Below, piece after piece: positions 25,008-33,349 of a stretch of DNA of 64,000 bases (positions are counted from its first letter, which is position 1; each line of letters starts with the position of its first letter). The notes beneath the pieces were generated by a model that saw only the letters and a list, made by a program, of their open reading frames with translations, made no database searches and was not told the origin of the DNA. The translations under genes and the position numbers were made by a program. Origin of the DNA: Bacillus sp. J37. Its GTDB lineage: Bacteria > Bacillota > Bacilli > Bacillales > Bacillaceae. The stretch lies in assembly GCF_000518865.1 (NCBI RefSeq), contig NZ_JAEK01000020.1, positions 1-64,000 on the forward strand, in the 5' to 3' direction.

Positions 25008-26324
25008 ATGCTAAAGAAAAATGAACTTATTTTTATTAGTTTTATGCTTTTTTCGATGTTTTTTGGTGCAGGAAACCTTATCTTTCCAGCATTTTTAGGT
25101 AGTTCTGCAGGAGAAGATGTGTGGCTTTCTCTCGCAGGCTTTATTACAACAGCAGTAGGTTTGCCAATTCTTGGTGTTCTAGCTGTTGCCAAGGCTGGCA
25201 GTTTTCATACACTCGTAAACCGTGTTCATCCAATTTTCGCCTTTTTATTTCCATTATTAATCTATGTTTCCATTGGACCTGGTTTGGCGATTCCAAGAGC
25301 AGGTTCGATTGCCTATGAAATGGGGATGAAGCCATTTTTACCTGAAACATGGATGAATCAATCCGTCATGTTAGCTGTGTATACAATCATTTTTTTCGCT
25401 GTAACATTGTGGTTAAGCTTACAGCCATCGAAGCTTGTTGATCGGTTTGGGAAACTATTAACACCTATTTTATTAATCATGATTGCACTCATTTTTGTGA
25501 AAAGTCTAATTACACCGATGGGAGAATTTCCTGTAGCAACAGGTGCGTATCAAGATAATTCGTTTTTCCAAGGGTTTATGGATGGCTATTTAACAATGGA
25601 TGCACTCGCTGCATTGGTGTTTGGAATTGTTGTTGCGAATACGATCCGTTCTAAAGGTGTACAGGATACAAAGCTTGTTTCTAAATATATGGGCTTTGCA
25701 GGTCTAGGTGCTGGAATCTTACTTGCTTCCATTTATACGATTCTTGGATTCCTGGGTGCATCAAGTGCATCTCTTGGTACTTCAGAAAATGGAGCCGGAG
25801 TATTAACGATTGTGATGAATGAATTATTTGGCAGTATAGGCATTATCTTGCTTGGTTTACTTTTTACCCTAGCTTGCTTATGTGTATGTATCGGTCTAAT
25901 TATTTCATGTAGTCAATACTTTGCAACACTTTTTCCAAAGCTTTCGTACAAAAAGTGGGCTGTGATTCTCGCTGTGCTTAGCTTATTGGTTGCGAATTTA
26001 GGGTTGAACCAGATTTTATCGATTTCTGTTCCGATTTTAGGAGCTATTTATCCGATCGCAGTTGTCTTAATTTTACTTGGACTTGTAGGCAACAGGGTAA
26101 GTCATTCTGTTTATTTGGTTGCAACGATTTTCACAGCTGTCTTTAGTGTGATTGAAACGATTAATACAACATTTTTAAATGGGATGTTAAATGATGTATT
26201 AGGGGTTATTCCTCTTTATGAGCAGGGTGTTGGCTGGATTCTACCGGCGCTTGTGGGCGTGATTGTTGGTTATTTTATGAGAAAAATATATAGTCAACCT
26301 GATTTTGAAGAGGTTGCTGCGTAG
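25008..26324 (+). CDS. brnQ: Branched-chain amino acid:cation symporter BrnQ (paralogue)
   Basis: A 438-residue LIVCS carrier, closely similar along its length to the divergent gene product ('MLFSMFFGAGNLIFPAFLG', 'LSLQPSKLVDRFGKLLTP', 'TMDALAALVFGIVVANTI'). The ATG at 25008 is preceded by AAGGAG at 24991-24996. An in-frame codon at 24957 lacks a ribosome site. A head-to-head paralogue pair suggests an old duplication by inversion. Confidence 0.92.
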   Translation: MLKKNELIFISFMLFSMFFGAGNLIFPAFLGSSAGEDVWLSLAGFITTAVGLPILGVLAVAKAGSFHTLVNRVHPIFAFLFPLLIYVSIGPGLAIPRAGSIAYEMGMKPFLPETWMNQSVMLAVYTIIFFAVTLWLSLQPSKLVDRFGKLLTPILLIMIALIFVKSLITPMGEFPVATGAYQDNSFFQGFMDGYLTMDALAALVFGIVVANTIRSKGVQDTKLVSKYMGFAGLGAGILLASIYTILGFLGASSASLGTSENGAGVLTIVMNELFGSIGIILLGLLFTLACLCVCIGLIISCSQYFATLFPKLSYKKWAVILAVLSLLVANLGLNQILSISVPILGAIYPIAVVLILLGLVGNRVSHSVYLVATIFTAVFSVIETINTTFLNGMLNDVLGVIPLYEQGVGWILPALVGVIVGYFMRKIYSQPDFEEVAA

Positions 26325-26326
26325 GG

Positions 26327-26354
26327 AGAGTGCGGGTTCGCGCTCTTTTTTTTG
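26327..26354 (+). terminator. Terminator of the second brnQ gene
   Basis: An 8-bp stem (26327-26334 with 26339-26346, one G-U) with tetraloop GGTT, followed by eight T. Confidence 0.8.
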
Positions 26355-26401
26355 GTCTGTTTTCGCAAATTTAATACAAGAGATGTTAAAATTAGTTCTA
26401 T

Positions 26402-26488
26402 TACGCTCCAGACACTCGCTTTCTGCGGGGTCTCAGCCATTCCTCTACTTCCCGCAGGAGTTGAGTTTCTTCCGCTCCATTCCACTAT
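26402..26488. repeat. GC-rich repeat element (family B), inverted and internally deleted
   Basis: This is the reverse complement of the element at 23278-23402 ('CGCTCCAGACAC', 'TGCGGGGTCTCAGCC', 'CCCGCAGGAGT', 'CCGCTCCATTCCACTA') lacking its central hairpin. The two copies bracket the brnQ pair. Confidence 0.75.
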
Positions 26489-26540
26489 AGAGGTAGAAGT
26501 GAAGTCAAGAGCAGCAATCTTTGTGAAAACAGCTATTAGT

Positions 26541-26580
26541 ACGAAAAGGGACTCACCCCTTATCCCAGGAGAAAGTCCCT
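26541..26580 (-). terminator. Terminator of the SEC-C protein gene
   Basis: AGGGACT (26547-26553) pairs with AGTCCCT (26574-26580). The AAAA before it is a short U-run on the minus strand. Confidence 0.6.
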
Positions 26581-26590
26581 ACTTAAAAAA

Positions 26591-28438
26591 TTATTTCACT
26601 TTTTGTCCTTCTACATACTCAATTAACTGTTCTTCAGCATCTTTTGCAATATGACCAACTGCTTTTGCAATCGCCGTAGCTTTTTCTTCTTTCACAAGCC
26701 ATTTCGCCAGAGCTTTTATTGTGCTCATAAAGTCTTTTGCAACGGTTTTGCTCATTGGGTCATAGAGTGAAGGGAGGTCTCTTAAGCATACTTGCTTCCA
26801 GAAATCTTCGTCACATGCATCCCAGCTGTCAACTGCATGTCCTTCTAGAATTTCTCTTAAATCGAATAAGCAGTTTCGATATTTTCGTAATGTGAGGTCT
26901 GATTTCCCATCTGTTTTTTCCTTGAAAAACGTAACAAGGTCTTCTGAATAAAAGGTATTTACTGTTGATGGAGTGAATCCTAATAATTCATAAACAGGGA
27001 TATCTTCTTCTTTAACGAGTGTTTGTCCTTCACTTGTCGAGACAATTTCAGTTATGGTTGTGAGACGCTCAGTTCCACCTGTGACAAATGGTGAAAGTGG
27101 CAGGCCGAGTTCTTTTCGGACACTGTTGAAATCAGCTGTGATCTCGATTTGCTTGAATTCACGCTGGGCTTGCGTAAATAAATTGTATTCTCTTTGCTGT
27201 AAATATGCTTCAACCACATCTGTTTGTCCTTCATTCACTAAGTCTAGTACAGATTTGTCTCCGAATAGTGGAAGCTTCAAATCTAAATCTAAACGTACAT
27301 CATGGTTAGCGTAAAGCAGCATATATTGTGGAGCACCCTCCGGTATAGAAGCAACTGTGTTTTTCAGCTCAACCGTTTTCGGAACCTCCATTGTTTTCTG
27401 TTGCTCATCCTGCAATGTCATGAGGCCTGAATGAAAGACTGATTGTAATTCTTCTATCGTATCCTCTTTAAGGGTGATGTATGTTAACGTATTACCCTCA
27501 ATTGTGAGTGTTCCAATCACATTGCCAATATTGATTGGTTCTGTTAGTGCATTGTCCGTATATTGATACCAAGCATTCACCCAATTACTTACTTTCAGCT
27601 GGTTCTCCCATTTGTCGATTAAAAAGTGAGGCTCAGCTTGGAGCAGATCGAACAGTGCTTGCTGATTAAGGATCTGATATCTATTGATATATTGAGTAAT
27701 TTCACTTTTTTCGGTGTTTTCCCGAACTTTTGCCATATTAAAGGCAGCCAACACTTCAGGATAGTAATCCATCATCACTTGTTCGACAGATAGAGTCTGT
27801 TCTTTTTGAAGCTCTGTTATCACATTTATCGCTTTTTCAATGTTTTCCGGGCCTTGAACGATTCGGACTCCGTTAAAATAGTATAAAGAGTCAAATTGCT
27901 CAATCAGAGCGAATGTACTGCTCCAAGGTGCAACCGCGTCTTTAAGGTTTTCCTGCATTTTTGCTAGAGGATATGTTTCATTTGTCAGCATATCCTTGAA
28001 AATGACGCTTTTTTCATCATGGTCAACAGCTTGAACCAGCTTTGGAGTCAGAGACTTCCATGTTTGAGCCATCTCAAGTTCATCCTGTGAAAGACGTTTC
28101 TCTTGGGTTGAAATAAACCATTCAATCCCACGCAACCCATTTTCATAACGATGGAAAAAGATAAGCCAGAACTCAAAAAATGGATTTTCATTTTTACTAG
28201 ATAGAGTGTGCTCAGTTCTTCTTTTAAACTCACTAAATAATTTGTACTGCTGACTTGCAGGCAGCTCTTTATAAATGAAATCCTTTATTTTAAGTGTCAG
28301 CATATGCTTTTGCTGATAAAAACGCTCTTCCTTTACTTCGTGCAGTTGAATAACACTTGATTTCTTCATACAGCACTTTTTATATTTTTTCCCGCTTCCG
28401 CATATACACGGGTCATTACGTCTTGGTTCCACTTTCAT
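26591..28438 (-). CDS. Large SEC-C motif protein of unknown function
   Basis: A 615-residue protein. Residues 8-23 (NDPCICGSGKKYKKCC) are a SEC-C zinc-binding motif, C-x-C-x8-C-C, as at the C-terminus of SecA and in many proteins of unknown role. The remaining ~590 residues are acidic, soluble and mostly helical, with no domain I recognise. The start could be GTG 28441, ATG 28438 or GTG 28432. No ideal ribosome site decides. It is flanked by repeat elements on both sides and is monocistronic. Confidence 0.8.
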   Translation of the reverse strand: MKVEPRRNDPCICGSGKKYKKCCMKKSSVIQLHEVKEERFYQQKHMLTLKIKDFIYKELPASQQYKLFSEFKRRTEHTLSSKNENPFFEFWLIFFHRYENGLRGIEWFISTQEKRLSQDELEMAQTWKSLTPKLVQAVDHDEKSVIFKDMLTNETYPLAKMQENLKDAVAPWSSTFALIEQFDSLYYFNGVRIVQGPENIEKAINVITELQKEQTLSVEQVMMDYYPEVLAAFNMAKVRENTEKSEITQYINRYQILNQQALFDLLQAEPHFLIDKWENQLKVSNWVNAWYQYTDNALTEPINIGNVIGTLTIEGNTLTYITLKEDTIEELQSVFHSGLMTLQDEQQKTMEVPKTVELKNTVASIPEGAPQYMLLYANHDVRLDLDLKLPLFGDKSVLDLVNEGQTDVVEAYLQQREYNLFTQAQREFKQIEITADFNSVRKELGLPLSPFVTGGTERLTTITEIVSTSEGQTLVKEEDIPVYELLGFTPSTVNTFYSEDLVTFFKEKTDGKSDLTLRKYRNCLFDLREILEGHAVDSWDACDEDFWKQVCLRDLPSLYDPMSKTVAKDFMSTIKALAKWLVKEEKATAIAKAVGHIAKDAEEQLIEYVEGQKVK

Positions 28439-28853
28439 CACCTATCATTCTTTTCTAAACATATTAAGCAGTTTATATTTATACATAGTTTTGGTGTCTA
28501 GCTACAGCGCCTAGCCCCGAAGCACAGGATGTGCAAGTGCAGTCGTTGCGACAGGACGTCGCGATCTTAGACTGCCTCGAGGTCATAAGCTAATTTGGAA
28601 TGGAAGGCAAGGAACGCCTTCTATTCCAAATTAGCTTATTTGCCCGAAGCTGATCAAGGCGCTTCCGCTTTTCTAATCCATTCTCTATATTAAACTAAGT
28701 TTTTACGATGAGCAAAGTATACAAAATTTGATTTTAGTCAAGAGCTGAAGTATGTTCAAGTAAATAGGCGAAAACTTAATGAAAAATGAAACTTATCACG
28801 TGCTTCAATCGTACTATTTAATAAGAAGTGAAAGTTATCTATAGGAGACGATA
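28439..28853. other. Gap dominated by a hairpin repeat
   Basis: No gene is seen in these ~415 bp. Most is the family-C repeat at 28493-28676. The promoter and the ribosome site AGGAGA (28843-28848) of xpaC lie at the right end. Confidence 0.4.
28493..28676. repeat. Bacillus hairpin repeat (family C) with a 24-bp stem
   Basis: It runs from TGTCTAGCTACAGCGCCTAG to GCGCTTCCGCTTTT. Its centre (28585-28608 with 28616-28639) is a 24-bp stem, 23 Watson-Crick pairs and one G-U, around a 7-nt loop. Related copies are at 19733-19860 and, as a fragment, near 30688-30737. Confidence 0.8.
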
Positions 28854-29483
28854 ATGATGAAGCAAGTTGTCCATTTTTTTATACAATCAACAGCTGCAAC
28901 CATGTCAACAGGAACAATTTGGTTGGTTAGCTATTTTCCGTTAGATCAAGCGTTTCTTTGGTCAAGTGCATATGCCATAGGGGGAGGGACTGCTGTATTT
29001 TTTTCAACAAAGGCGCTCACTCACCAGCATTTCTTAAAGCAAAATCAGTTGTCGAGAAAAGAATATGCCTATATTAAGAGACATCTAAAAGAAGCGGACC
29101 AGAAAATAAAACGACTCCGCAAGGCACTTTTTAGCATACGAACGATTTCAACGATAAAACAAAACATAGAGATGTACCGAGTAGTAAATCGAATTTATAC
29201 CATCACGAAAAAAGAGCCAAAGCGCTTTTATTTAGCGGAATCATTTTATTATTCACATCTGGATTCTCTTGTTGAGCTAAGTGAAAAGTATGCATTTTTA
29301 GCTGGCCAGCCTTCGAAAACTAGTGAGCTGTCACAATCATTAACAGAAACACGCCGCACGATATCACAGCTTTCTGACTCATTGGAACAGGATTTACATG
29401 ATGTGTTATCGAAGGATATATCTCAGTTGAATTTTGAATTGGATGTTGCAAAGTTAACAATCGATAAAACGGTGAAAAAATAA
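28854..29483 (+). CDS. xpaC: XpaC-like protein (5-bromo-4-chloroindolyl phosphate hydrolysis family)
   Basis: A 209-residue protein with two N-terminal hydrophobic helices (about 5-60) and a long helical cytoplasmic tail. Its pattern and its partner, the TelA-like gene 16 nt downstream, match the xpaC-yaaN pair of B. subtilis. The historical name refers to X-phos hydrolysis, but the true role is unknown. A link to stress or toxic-anion tolerance is inferred from the partner. ATG at 28854 or 28857, both served by AGGAGA. Confidence 0.8.
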   Translation: MMKQVVHFFIQSTAATMSTGTIWLVSYFPLDQAFLWSSAYAIGGGTAVFFSTKALTHQHFLKQNQLSRKEYAYIKRHLKEADQKIKRLRKALFSIRTISTIKQNIEMYRVVNRIYTITKKEPKRFYLAESFYYSHLDSLVELSEKYAFLAGQPSKTSELSQSLTETRRTISQLSDSLEQDLHDVLSKDISQLNFELDVAKLTIDKTVKK

Positions 29484-29499
29484 GAGGAGGCACTATTTT

Positions 29500-30630
29500 A
29501 TGAGTCATAATCAACTTGATGAGTTGCTATCAAACCCGTTTGGGGAAGAGGAACTTGTTGTAAATAAAGAACCAGAAGCAGAAAAGCCAGCCAAGCTGCT
29601 TGATGTTTTACCAGAGGAAAACCGTAAAAAGGCAATTCAGCTAGCTGAACAAATCGATCCGAAAAACCAGCAGGCCATCGCATTATACGGAACACAAGCT
29701 CAATCAAAACTATTAAGTTTTTCACACTCTATGCTTGATCATGTCCAAAAAAAGGACACCGGTGAAATTGGACAAATCATTGGAGACCTAATGAAAAAGC
29801 TGGAACAAGTGAGTCCTGATGCATTAAAGCCGGAAAAACGCGGGCTTATCTCAAAAATGTTTGGGAAAATCTCTAACTCTGTTCAAGAAGTATTAACAAA
29901 ATACCAAAAAACAGGCGCCCAAATCGATCGAATTAGCGTCAAACTCGATCATTCCAAAACAGGCTTACTTCAAGATATCCAAGTGCTTGAACAGCTTTAC
30001 GAGCAAAACAAGGAATACTTCCATGCCTTAAATGTATATATTGCCGCGGGTGAACTGAAGCTTGAGGAATTGCAAAACAAAACAATTCCTGAACTTAAGA
30101 AAAAGGCAGAACTCACACAAGATCAAATGGCCTTTCAAGAGGTTAATGATCTCATGCAATTTGCCGACCGCTTGGAAAAACGGACACATGATCTTGTCTT
30201 AAGCAGACAAGTTACCATGCAAAGTGCCCCGCAAATCCGCTTAATTCAAAGCGCAAACCAGGCATTGGTCGAAAAAATTCAATCATCCATCACAACGGCG
30301 ATTCCACTCTGGAAAAACCAAGTAGCCATCGCACTCACACTACTTCGCCAAAAGGATGCAGTAGAAGCACAGAAACTCGTATCAAAAACAACGAATGATT
30401 TACTTCTGAAAAACGCAGAAATGTTGAAGGTCAATACGCTGGAAACAGCGAAGGAAAACGAACGAGGACTTGTCGATGTAGATACATTGAAAAAGGTTCA
30501 AGACCACTTGATCTCAACACTAGAAGAAACACTCCGTATTCAAGCAGAAGGACGCGCAAAGCGACTTCAAGCAGAACAGGATTTAGCGCTGATGGAGACG
30601 GATTTGAAGAAGAAATTAGCAGGGATGTAG
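29500..30630 (+). CDS. yaaN: TelA/YaaN toxic-anion-resistance family protein
   Basis: A 376-residue soluble, almost wholly helical and coiled-coil protein of the TelA family ('[15 protein letters not shown]', '[22 protein letters not shown]', '[21 protein letters not shown]'). The family is associated with tellurite and cell-envelope stress resistance, but its biochemistry is not settled. It is the second gene of the xpaC-yaaN operon, with AGAGGAGG before its ATG. Third positions in the last ~350 bases become rich in C. A strong terminator follows. Confidence 0.88.
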   Translation: MSHNQLDELLSNPFGEEELVVNKEPEAEKPAKLLDVLPEENRKKAIQLAEQIDPKNQQAIALYGTQAQSKLLSFSHSMLDHVQKKDTGEIGQIIGDLMKKLEQVSPDALKPEKRGLISKMFGKISNSVQEVLTKYQKTGAQIDRISVKLDHSKTGLLQDIQVLEQLYEQNKEYFHALNVYIAAGELKLEELQNKTIPELKKKAELTQDQMAFQEVNDLMQFADRLEKRTHDLVLSRQVTMQSAPQIRLIQSANQALVEKIQSSITTAIPLWKNQVAIALTLLRQKDAVEAQKLVSKTTNDLLLKNAEMLKVNTLETAKENERGLVDVDTLKKVQDHLISTLEETLRIQAEGRAKRLQAEQDLALMETDLKKKLAGM

Positions 30631-30640
30631 GATAGGAAAA

Positions 30641-30670
30641 GCCGTGTGCTTGAGTAGCACACGGCTTTTT
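30641..30670 (+). terminator. Terminator of xpaC-yaaN
   Basis: A perfect 10-bp stem (30641-30650 with 30656-30665), pentaloop TGAGT, then TTTTT. Confidence 0.9.
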
Positions 30671-30687
30671 GGTCTTTAGAACTGTGT

Positions 30688-30737
30688 TGTGCACGATATC
30701 CAGCTCTGCAGCACAGGATGTGCACGTGCAGACCTGG
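30688..30737. repeat. Fragment of the family-C repeat
   Basis: GCACGATATCCAGCTC plus GCACAGGATGTGCACGTGCAG matches the left parts of the copies at 19733 and 28493. The rest is missing. Confidence 0.55.
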
Positions 30738-30758
30738 AGAGGGGTGGGCGAATTTTGA

Positions 30759-30870
30759 CGAAAATTGTCTAATCGAAAATAAGTTAGTGAAAATCGTAAA
30801 TAAATTCTTATAATCGAAAATAAGTTGACAGAATCGGAAATAACAAATCAAAAATCGTGAATAAATCTTA
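30759..30870. repeat. Phased array 2: AATCGNAAATAA every 20-21 bp
   Basis: The CG of the AATCG word falls at 30774, 30795, 30815, 30835 and 30856 (intervals 21, 20, 20, 21). A related GACGAAAAT half-unit is at 30759. Consensus AATCGAAAATAAGTT. It fills the space between the convergent yaaN and 30917 genes. Confidence 0.8.
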
Positions 30871-30916
30871 TTTAAATAGATAGTTTAATTTAAAAACCTA
30901 GAAAATACTCGATATT

Positions 30917-31483
30917 TTATTCCCGAACAAGGGAAAGAGCCTGTTTGAGAATTTCAGATTTCCGTTCTTCTTTTTGTTGTTCATATATTTGTTTAAACTC
31001 TTCTGCTTCATCTTCAGGATATCCGTTTTGGGAAAGCTCGATTATGAGCTTTTGATATAACGTCTGGAATTCTTCCTCTGTTTGCTGCTCAATTATTTGT
31101 CCTTGAGCAGCATAGCTTTGATAAAGTGTTTTCAGTGAATCATCAGGCTGCTCTTTATTTATGTAGGCTTTGAAATCATGGAGTGCTTGCTCAACTAAGG
31201 TGTCAATTTGGCTATTTGTTTTTGATTGAAGCTCTTCAAATTTAGTTTGATAATTCGCCTTTATTTCCTCAATTGAATGGGTTTGATTGGTTACTGCAAC
31301 ATGATCAACCTGTGTTTGATAAAAGACTGTTTTATTCGGGGCGGTTAATTCCTTAGTGATTTCACGTTGCGGACTGTGGATGGTGACAGGCTTCTCATTT
31401 ACATCTCCGAAGGCATATTTACTCCCTAAAAATAAAATAATCAACAAGATAAAAGCAAAAATAGTGACTCTCCTCATATCCAT
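30917..31483 (-). CDS. Membrane-anchored coiled-coil protein, unrecognised
   Basis: A 188-residue product. A short basic head (MDMRRVT), one hydrophobic helix (residues about 5-22) and an extracytoplasmic, Glu/Gln-rich helical tail of about 160 residues are visible. I do not recognise a family. The ATG at 31483 is chosen because GAGGAGGAAG lies 8 nt upstream. An upstream in-frame start at 31519 lacks one. There is no operon partner: array 2 lies downstream and array 3 upstream. Confidence 0.7.
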   Translation of the reverse strand: MDMRRVTIFAFILLIILFLGSKYAFGDVNEKPVTIHSPQREITKELTAPNKTVFYQTQVDHVAVTNQTHSIEEIKANYQTKFEELQSKTNSQIDTLVEQALHDFKAYINKEQPDDSLKTLYQSYAAQGQIIEQQTEEEFQTLYQKLIIELSQNGYPEDEAEEFKQIYEQQKEERKSEILKQALSLVRE

Positions 31484-31815
31484 TTTGATCTTCCTCCTCT
31501 CCTGTTTAGTTTTGTCCATTTATTAGGGTTATAATCAACTAATAACTATAAAAATGGTATGTTTACAGCTTGGGAGTGGAAGGATTCGAACTCGTAAATG
31601 CTGTTCACCCTGAAAAGGGGGTCAGTTTTTAATTGATTTAGGTCTGTCCTGTTTTAATCTTGCAACTTCGGTGGTAATTTTGCAGATTTTTTATTTTTTT
31701 TGCAAAATCCTAGATATTCTTGCAAATTTTCTATTATTCTTGCAACTTTCCATACAATTTTGCATTCAAAGAAATTTAGCCATCAACTCTCTACTACAAA
31801 AAAAGAAGCAACAGC
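31484..31815. other. Intergenic region with a tRNA-like 3' remnant and array 3
   Basis: This ~330-bp stretch holds a sequence at 31571-31594 whose complement resembles a tRNA T-arm and acceptor 3' strand (GAGTTCGAATCC, then CCACTCCCA), with no D- or anticodon arm. It also holds the phased array at 31660-31779. No gene is seen. Confidence 0.45.
31660..31779. repeat. Phased array 3: TTGCAA exactly every 20 bp
   Basis: TTGCA words start at 31660, 31680, 31700, 31720, 31740 and 31760, six units at an exact 20-bp interval. Units read roughly TTGCAANTTTNNNTNTTATT. Spacer bases vary while the word and spacing are kept. Confidence 0.85.
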
Positions 31816-32271
31816 TCAGCTGCTCCTTCTTATACGTCCAACTTCGTCTTTTTTATTTTTGCCTTTCTTAAATAACGTTTTAACTAGGATGAAAAAAACC
31901 AAAATTCCCACATATACAAGGAATAGCGCAATATATCCCCATAAACCAACAATCGCATCAGCGAATTCCATATTTCCTCTGCTTGTGATCGCTTGTTGAA
32001 TTTCGATGGCGAAGACGAGGACGAACATAAACGTTAATGTATATAAAAAAGCAATTAAATGAATACCAATCGAAAACTGTGATAGCCATTTTGAGATCAT
32101 ATAGACAGCGGCGAATGTCACCATTCCAATGATGCCCATAATCCAAAAATGCATGTCTTTGTCTGTCATCTGTAAGCCTAAAATATCATTAATAATGACA
32201 ATCAATACATCGTGCAAATTGTTCATGATCTCAACAAGAAATAAAATGCCATCCTTCATTTCATCACTCAT
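31816..32271 (-). CDS. Four-helix integral membrane protein, unrecognised
   Basis: A 151-residue protein with four clear hydrophobic segments (about residues 10-32, 44-60, 68-90, 108-132) and a basic C-terminal tail (KKGKNKKDEVGRIRRSS). No known family is recognised. The ribosome site before ATG 32271 is poor. An internal ATG five codons in is an alternative. It is divergent from the next gene by about 115 bp. Confidence 0.65.
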   Translation of the reverse strand: MSDEMKDGILFLVEIMNNLHDVLIVIINDILGLQMTDKDMHFWIMGIIGMVTFAAVYMISKWLSQFSIGIHLIAFLYTLTFMFVLVFAIEIQQAITSRGNMEFADAIVGLWGYIALFLVYVGILVFFILVKTLFKKGKNKKDEVGRIRRSS

Positions 32272-32385
32272 TTCTAAAGAAATTATCTAAAAATCTATTA
32301 TACCAGTTTTTTGAAAATAGGTAAGAAGAATATCTGTCCAATTTGGTACATACCTTGTATTACTCAGACAGCGAGGTGTAGCAAA

Positions 32386-32844
32386 TTGCGGAGACGCCGA
32401 AGAAATGCAGTTCCATTGGTTATTGTGATCATTATTTCGTTGATAGTTTTGATTGTATCTGTTCGTTTATTTTCAAGTTTTGCTAACAATGATCCTGATG
32501 ATGTTGTCTCAAGATTTTATCATTATGAACAGGAAGGTGACTTTGGCAGCGCGTGGGAACTGTTTCACCCTGTCATGCAGGAGCGCTTCTCAAAAAATGC
32601 CTATGTAACAGAGCGTTCACACATCTATATGAGTCATTATGGGGTCACAACATTTGAGTATGAGATCGTAGATGAAGATGAGATCCAAAACTGGAAAATG
32701 GCGGAGGATTCAGAGACGTTCCCAACAGCAGATAAAATGACCGTTGAACAGCAATTTAAAAGTAAATTTGGAAACTTCACGATCTTACAGGATGTCTATG
32801 CTGTACAACATGAGGGTGAATGGAGAATCGTGTGGGAATATTAA
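32386..32844 (+). CDS. Membrane-anchored NTF2-like protein, unrecognised
   Basis: A 152-residue product starting at a TTG at 32386 behind GAGGTG (32373-32378). The open frame reaches 32311 but has no ribosome site there. A basic head (LRRRRRN) and one hydrophobic helix (about residues 8-28) precede an extracytoplasmic domain. 'VVSRFYHYEQEGDFGSAWEL' and a final 'VQHEGEWRIVWEY' suggest an NTF2/SnoaL-like alpha-beta cone fold (inference). Function unknown. Confidence 0.65.
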   Translation: MRRRRRNAVPLVIVIIISLIVLIVSVRLFSSFANNDPDDVVSRFYHYEQEGDFGSAWELFHPVMQERFSKNAYVTERSHIYMSHYGVTTFEYEIVDEDEIQNWKMAEDSETFPTADKMTVEQQFKSKFGNFTILQDVYAVQHEGEWRIVWEY

Positions 32845-32845
32845 A

Positions 32846-32905
32846 AGGACCAGAGGGACAGGTTCCTTGTCCCTCCCTGGGACAAGGAACCTGTCCCCTC
32901 GGTCC
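32846..32905. repeat. Inverted doublet of the dispersed palindrome between convergent genes
   Basis: GGACC, then core 32855-32873, then TCCCT, then core 32879-32897, then CTCGGTCC. The whole is a ~60-bp near-perfect inverted repeat filling the space between two convergent genes. It could serve as a bidirectional terminator-like structure. Confidence 0.85.
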
Positions 32906-32908
32906 ACT

Positions 32909-33166
32909 TTACATACCATTAAAGATGAAGTACATTCCAACTGCGAATAAGAGAATGACAAGAATGATAAGCAGGATGGAAATAATTAAGATGATCCAGC
33001 CGGCCACTTTTCTGCCTGTGACGATTAAGTATATACCTAACACGATGGGTCCAAATAAGAAGCCTAAAATCCCCCAAAGCCATGGATTTTTGTTATGCTT
33101 TGGAGCATCAATTGCTAAGTATATAGCGATTATAATCGAAATAATAAATCCAAAAGAAAATTCCAA
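32909..33166 (-). CDS. Small two- or three-helix membrane protein
   Basis: An 85-residue hydrophobic protein starting at TTG 33166 behind GGGAGGGATC. The frame runs open to 33259 without a ribosome site. Segments at about residues 3-18, 28-48 and 55-80 are membrane helices, with 'APKHNKNPWLWGILGFLFGP' between the first two. It resembles short Firmicute membrane proteins with a conserved N-P-W-x-W-G motif. No function is known to me. Confidence 0.65.
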   Translation of the reverse strand: MEFSFGFIISIIIAIYLAIDAPKHNKNPWLWGILGFLFGPIVLGIYLIVTGRKVAGWIILIISILLIILVILLFAVGMYFIFNGM

Positions 33167-33306
33167 AAATGATCCCTCCCAACAGATGATTTCTATAAAA
33201 GAATATGGAATCCTCATCAAATTATGCCTAATAGATGATATGAAAATCCTGACAACCACTTCTGATAAAATTCCCCATTCCTATGAATTATAACAAAAAA
33301 TGACAT

Positions 33307-33340
33307 AAAAAAAGTTAGTCCTTGTAAAATAGGACTAACT
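33307..33340 (-). terminator. Terminator of the LCP gene
   Basis: A perfect 10-bp stem (33313-33322 with 33331-33340). Seven A on the plus strand make the U-run. Confidence 0.85.
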
Positions 33341-33349
33341 TCCTAATAG

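Noticed and set aside
31660-31779. CRISPR-like array
   Set aside because: The repeated word is only 6-10 bases in a 20-base unit and there is no cas gene, so this is a phased short-word array, not a CRISPR.
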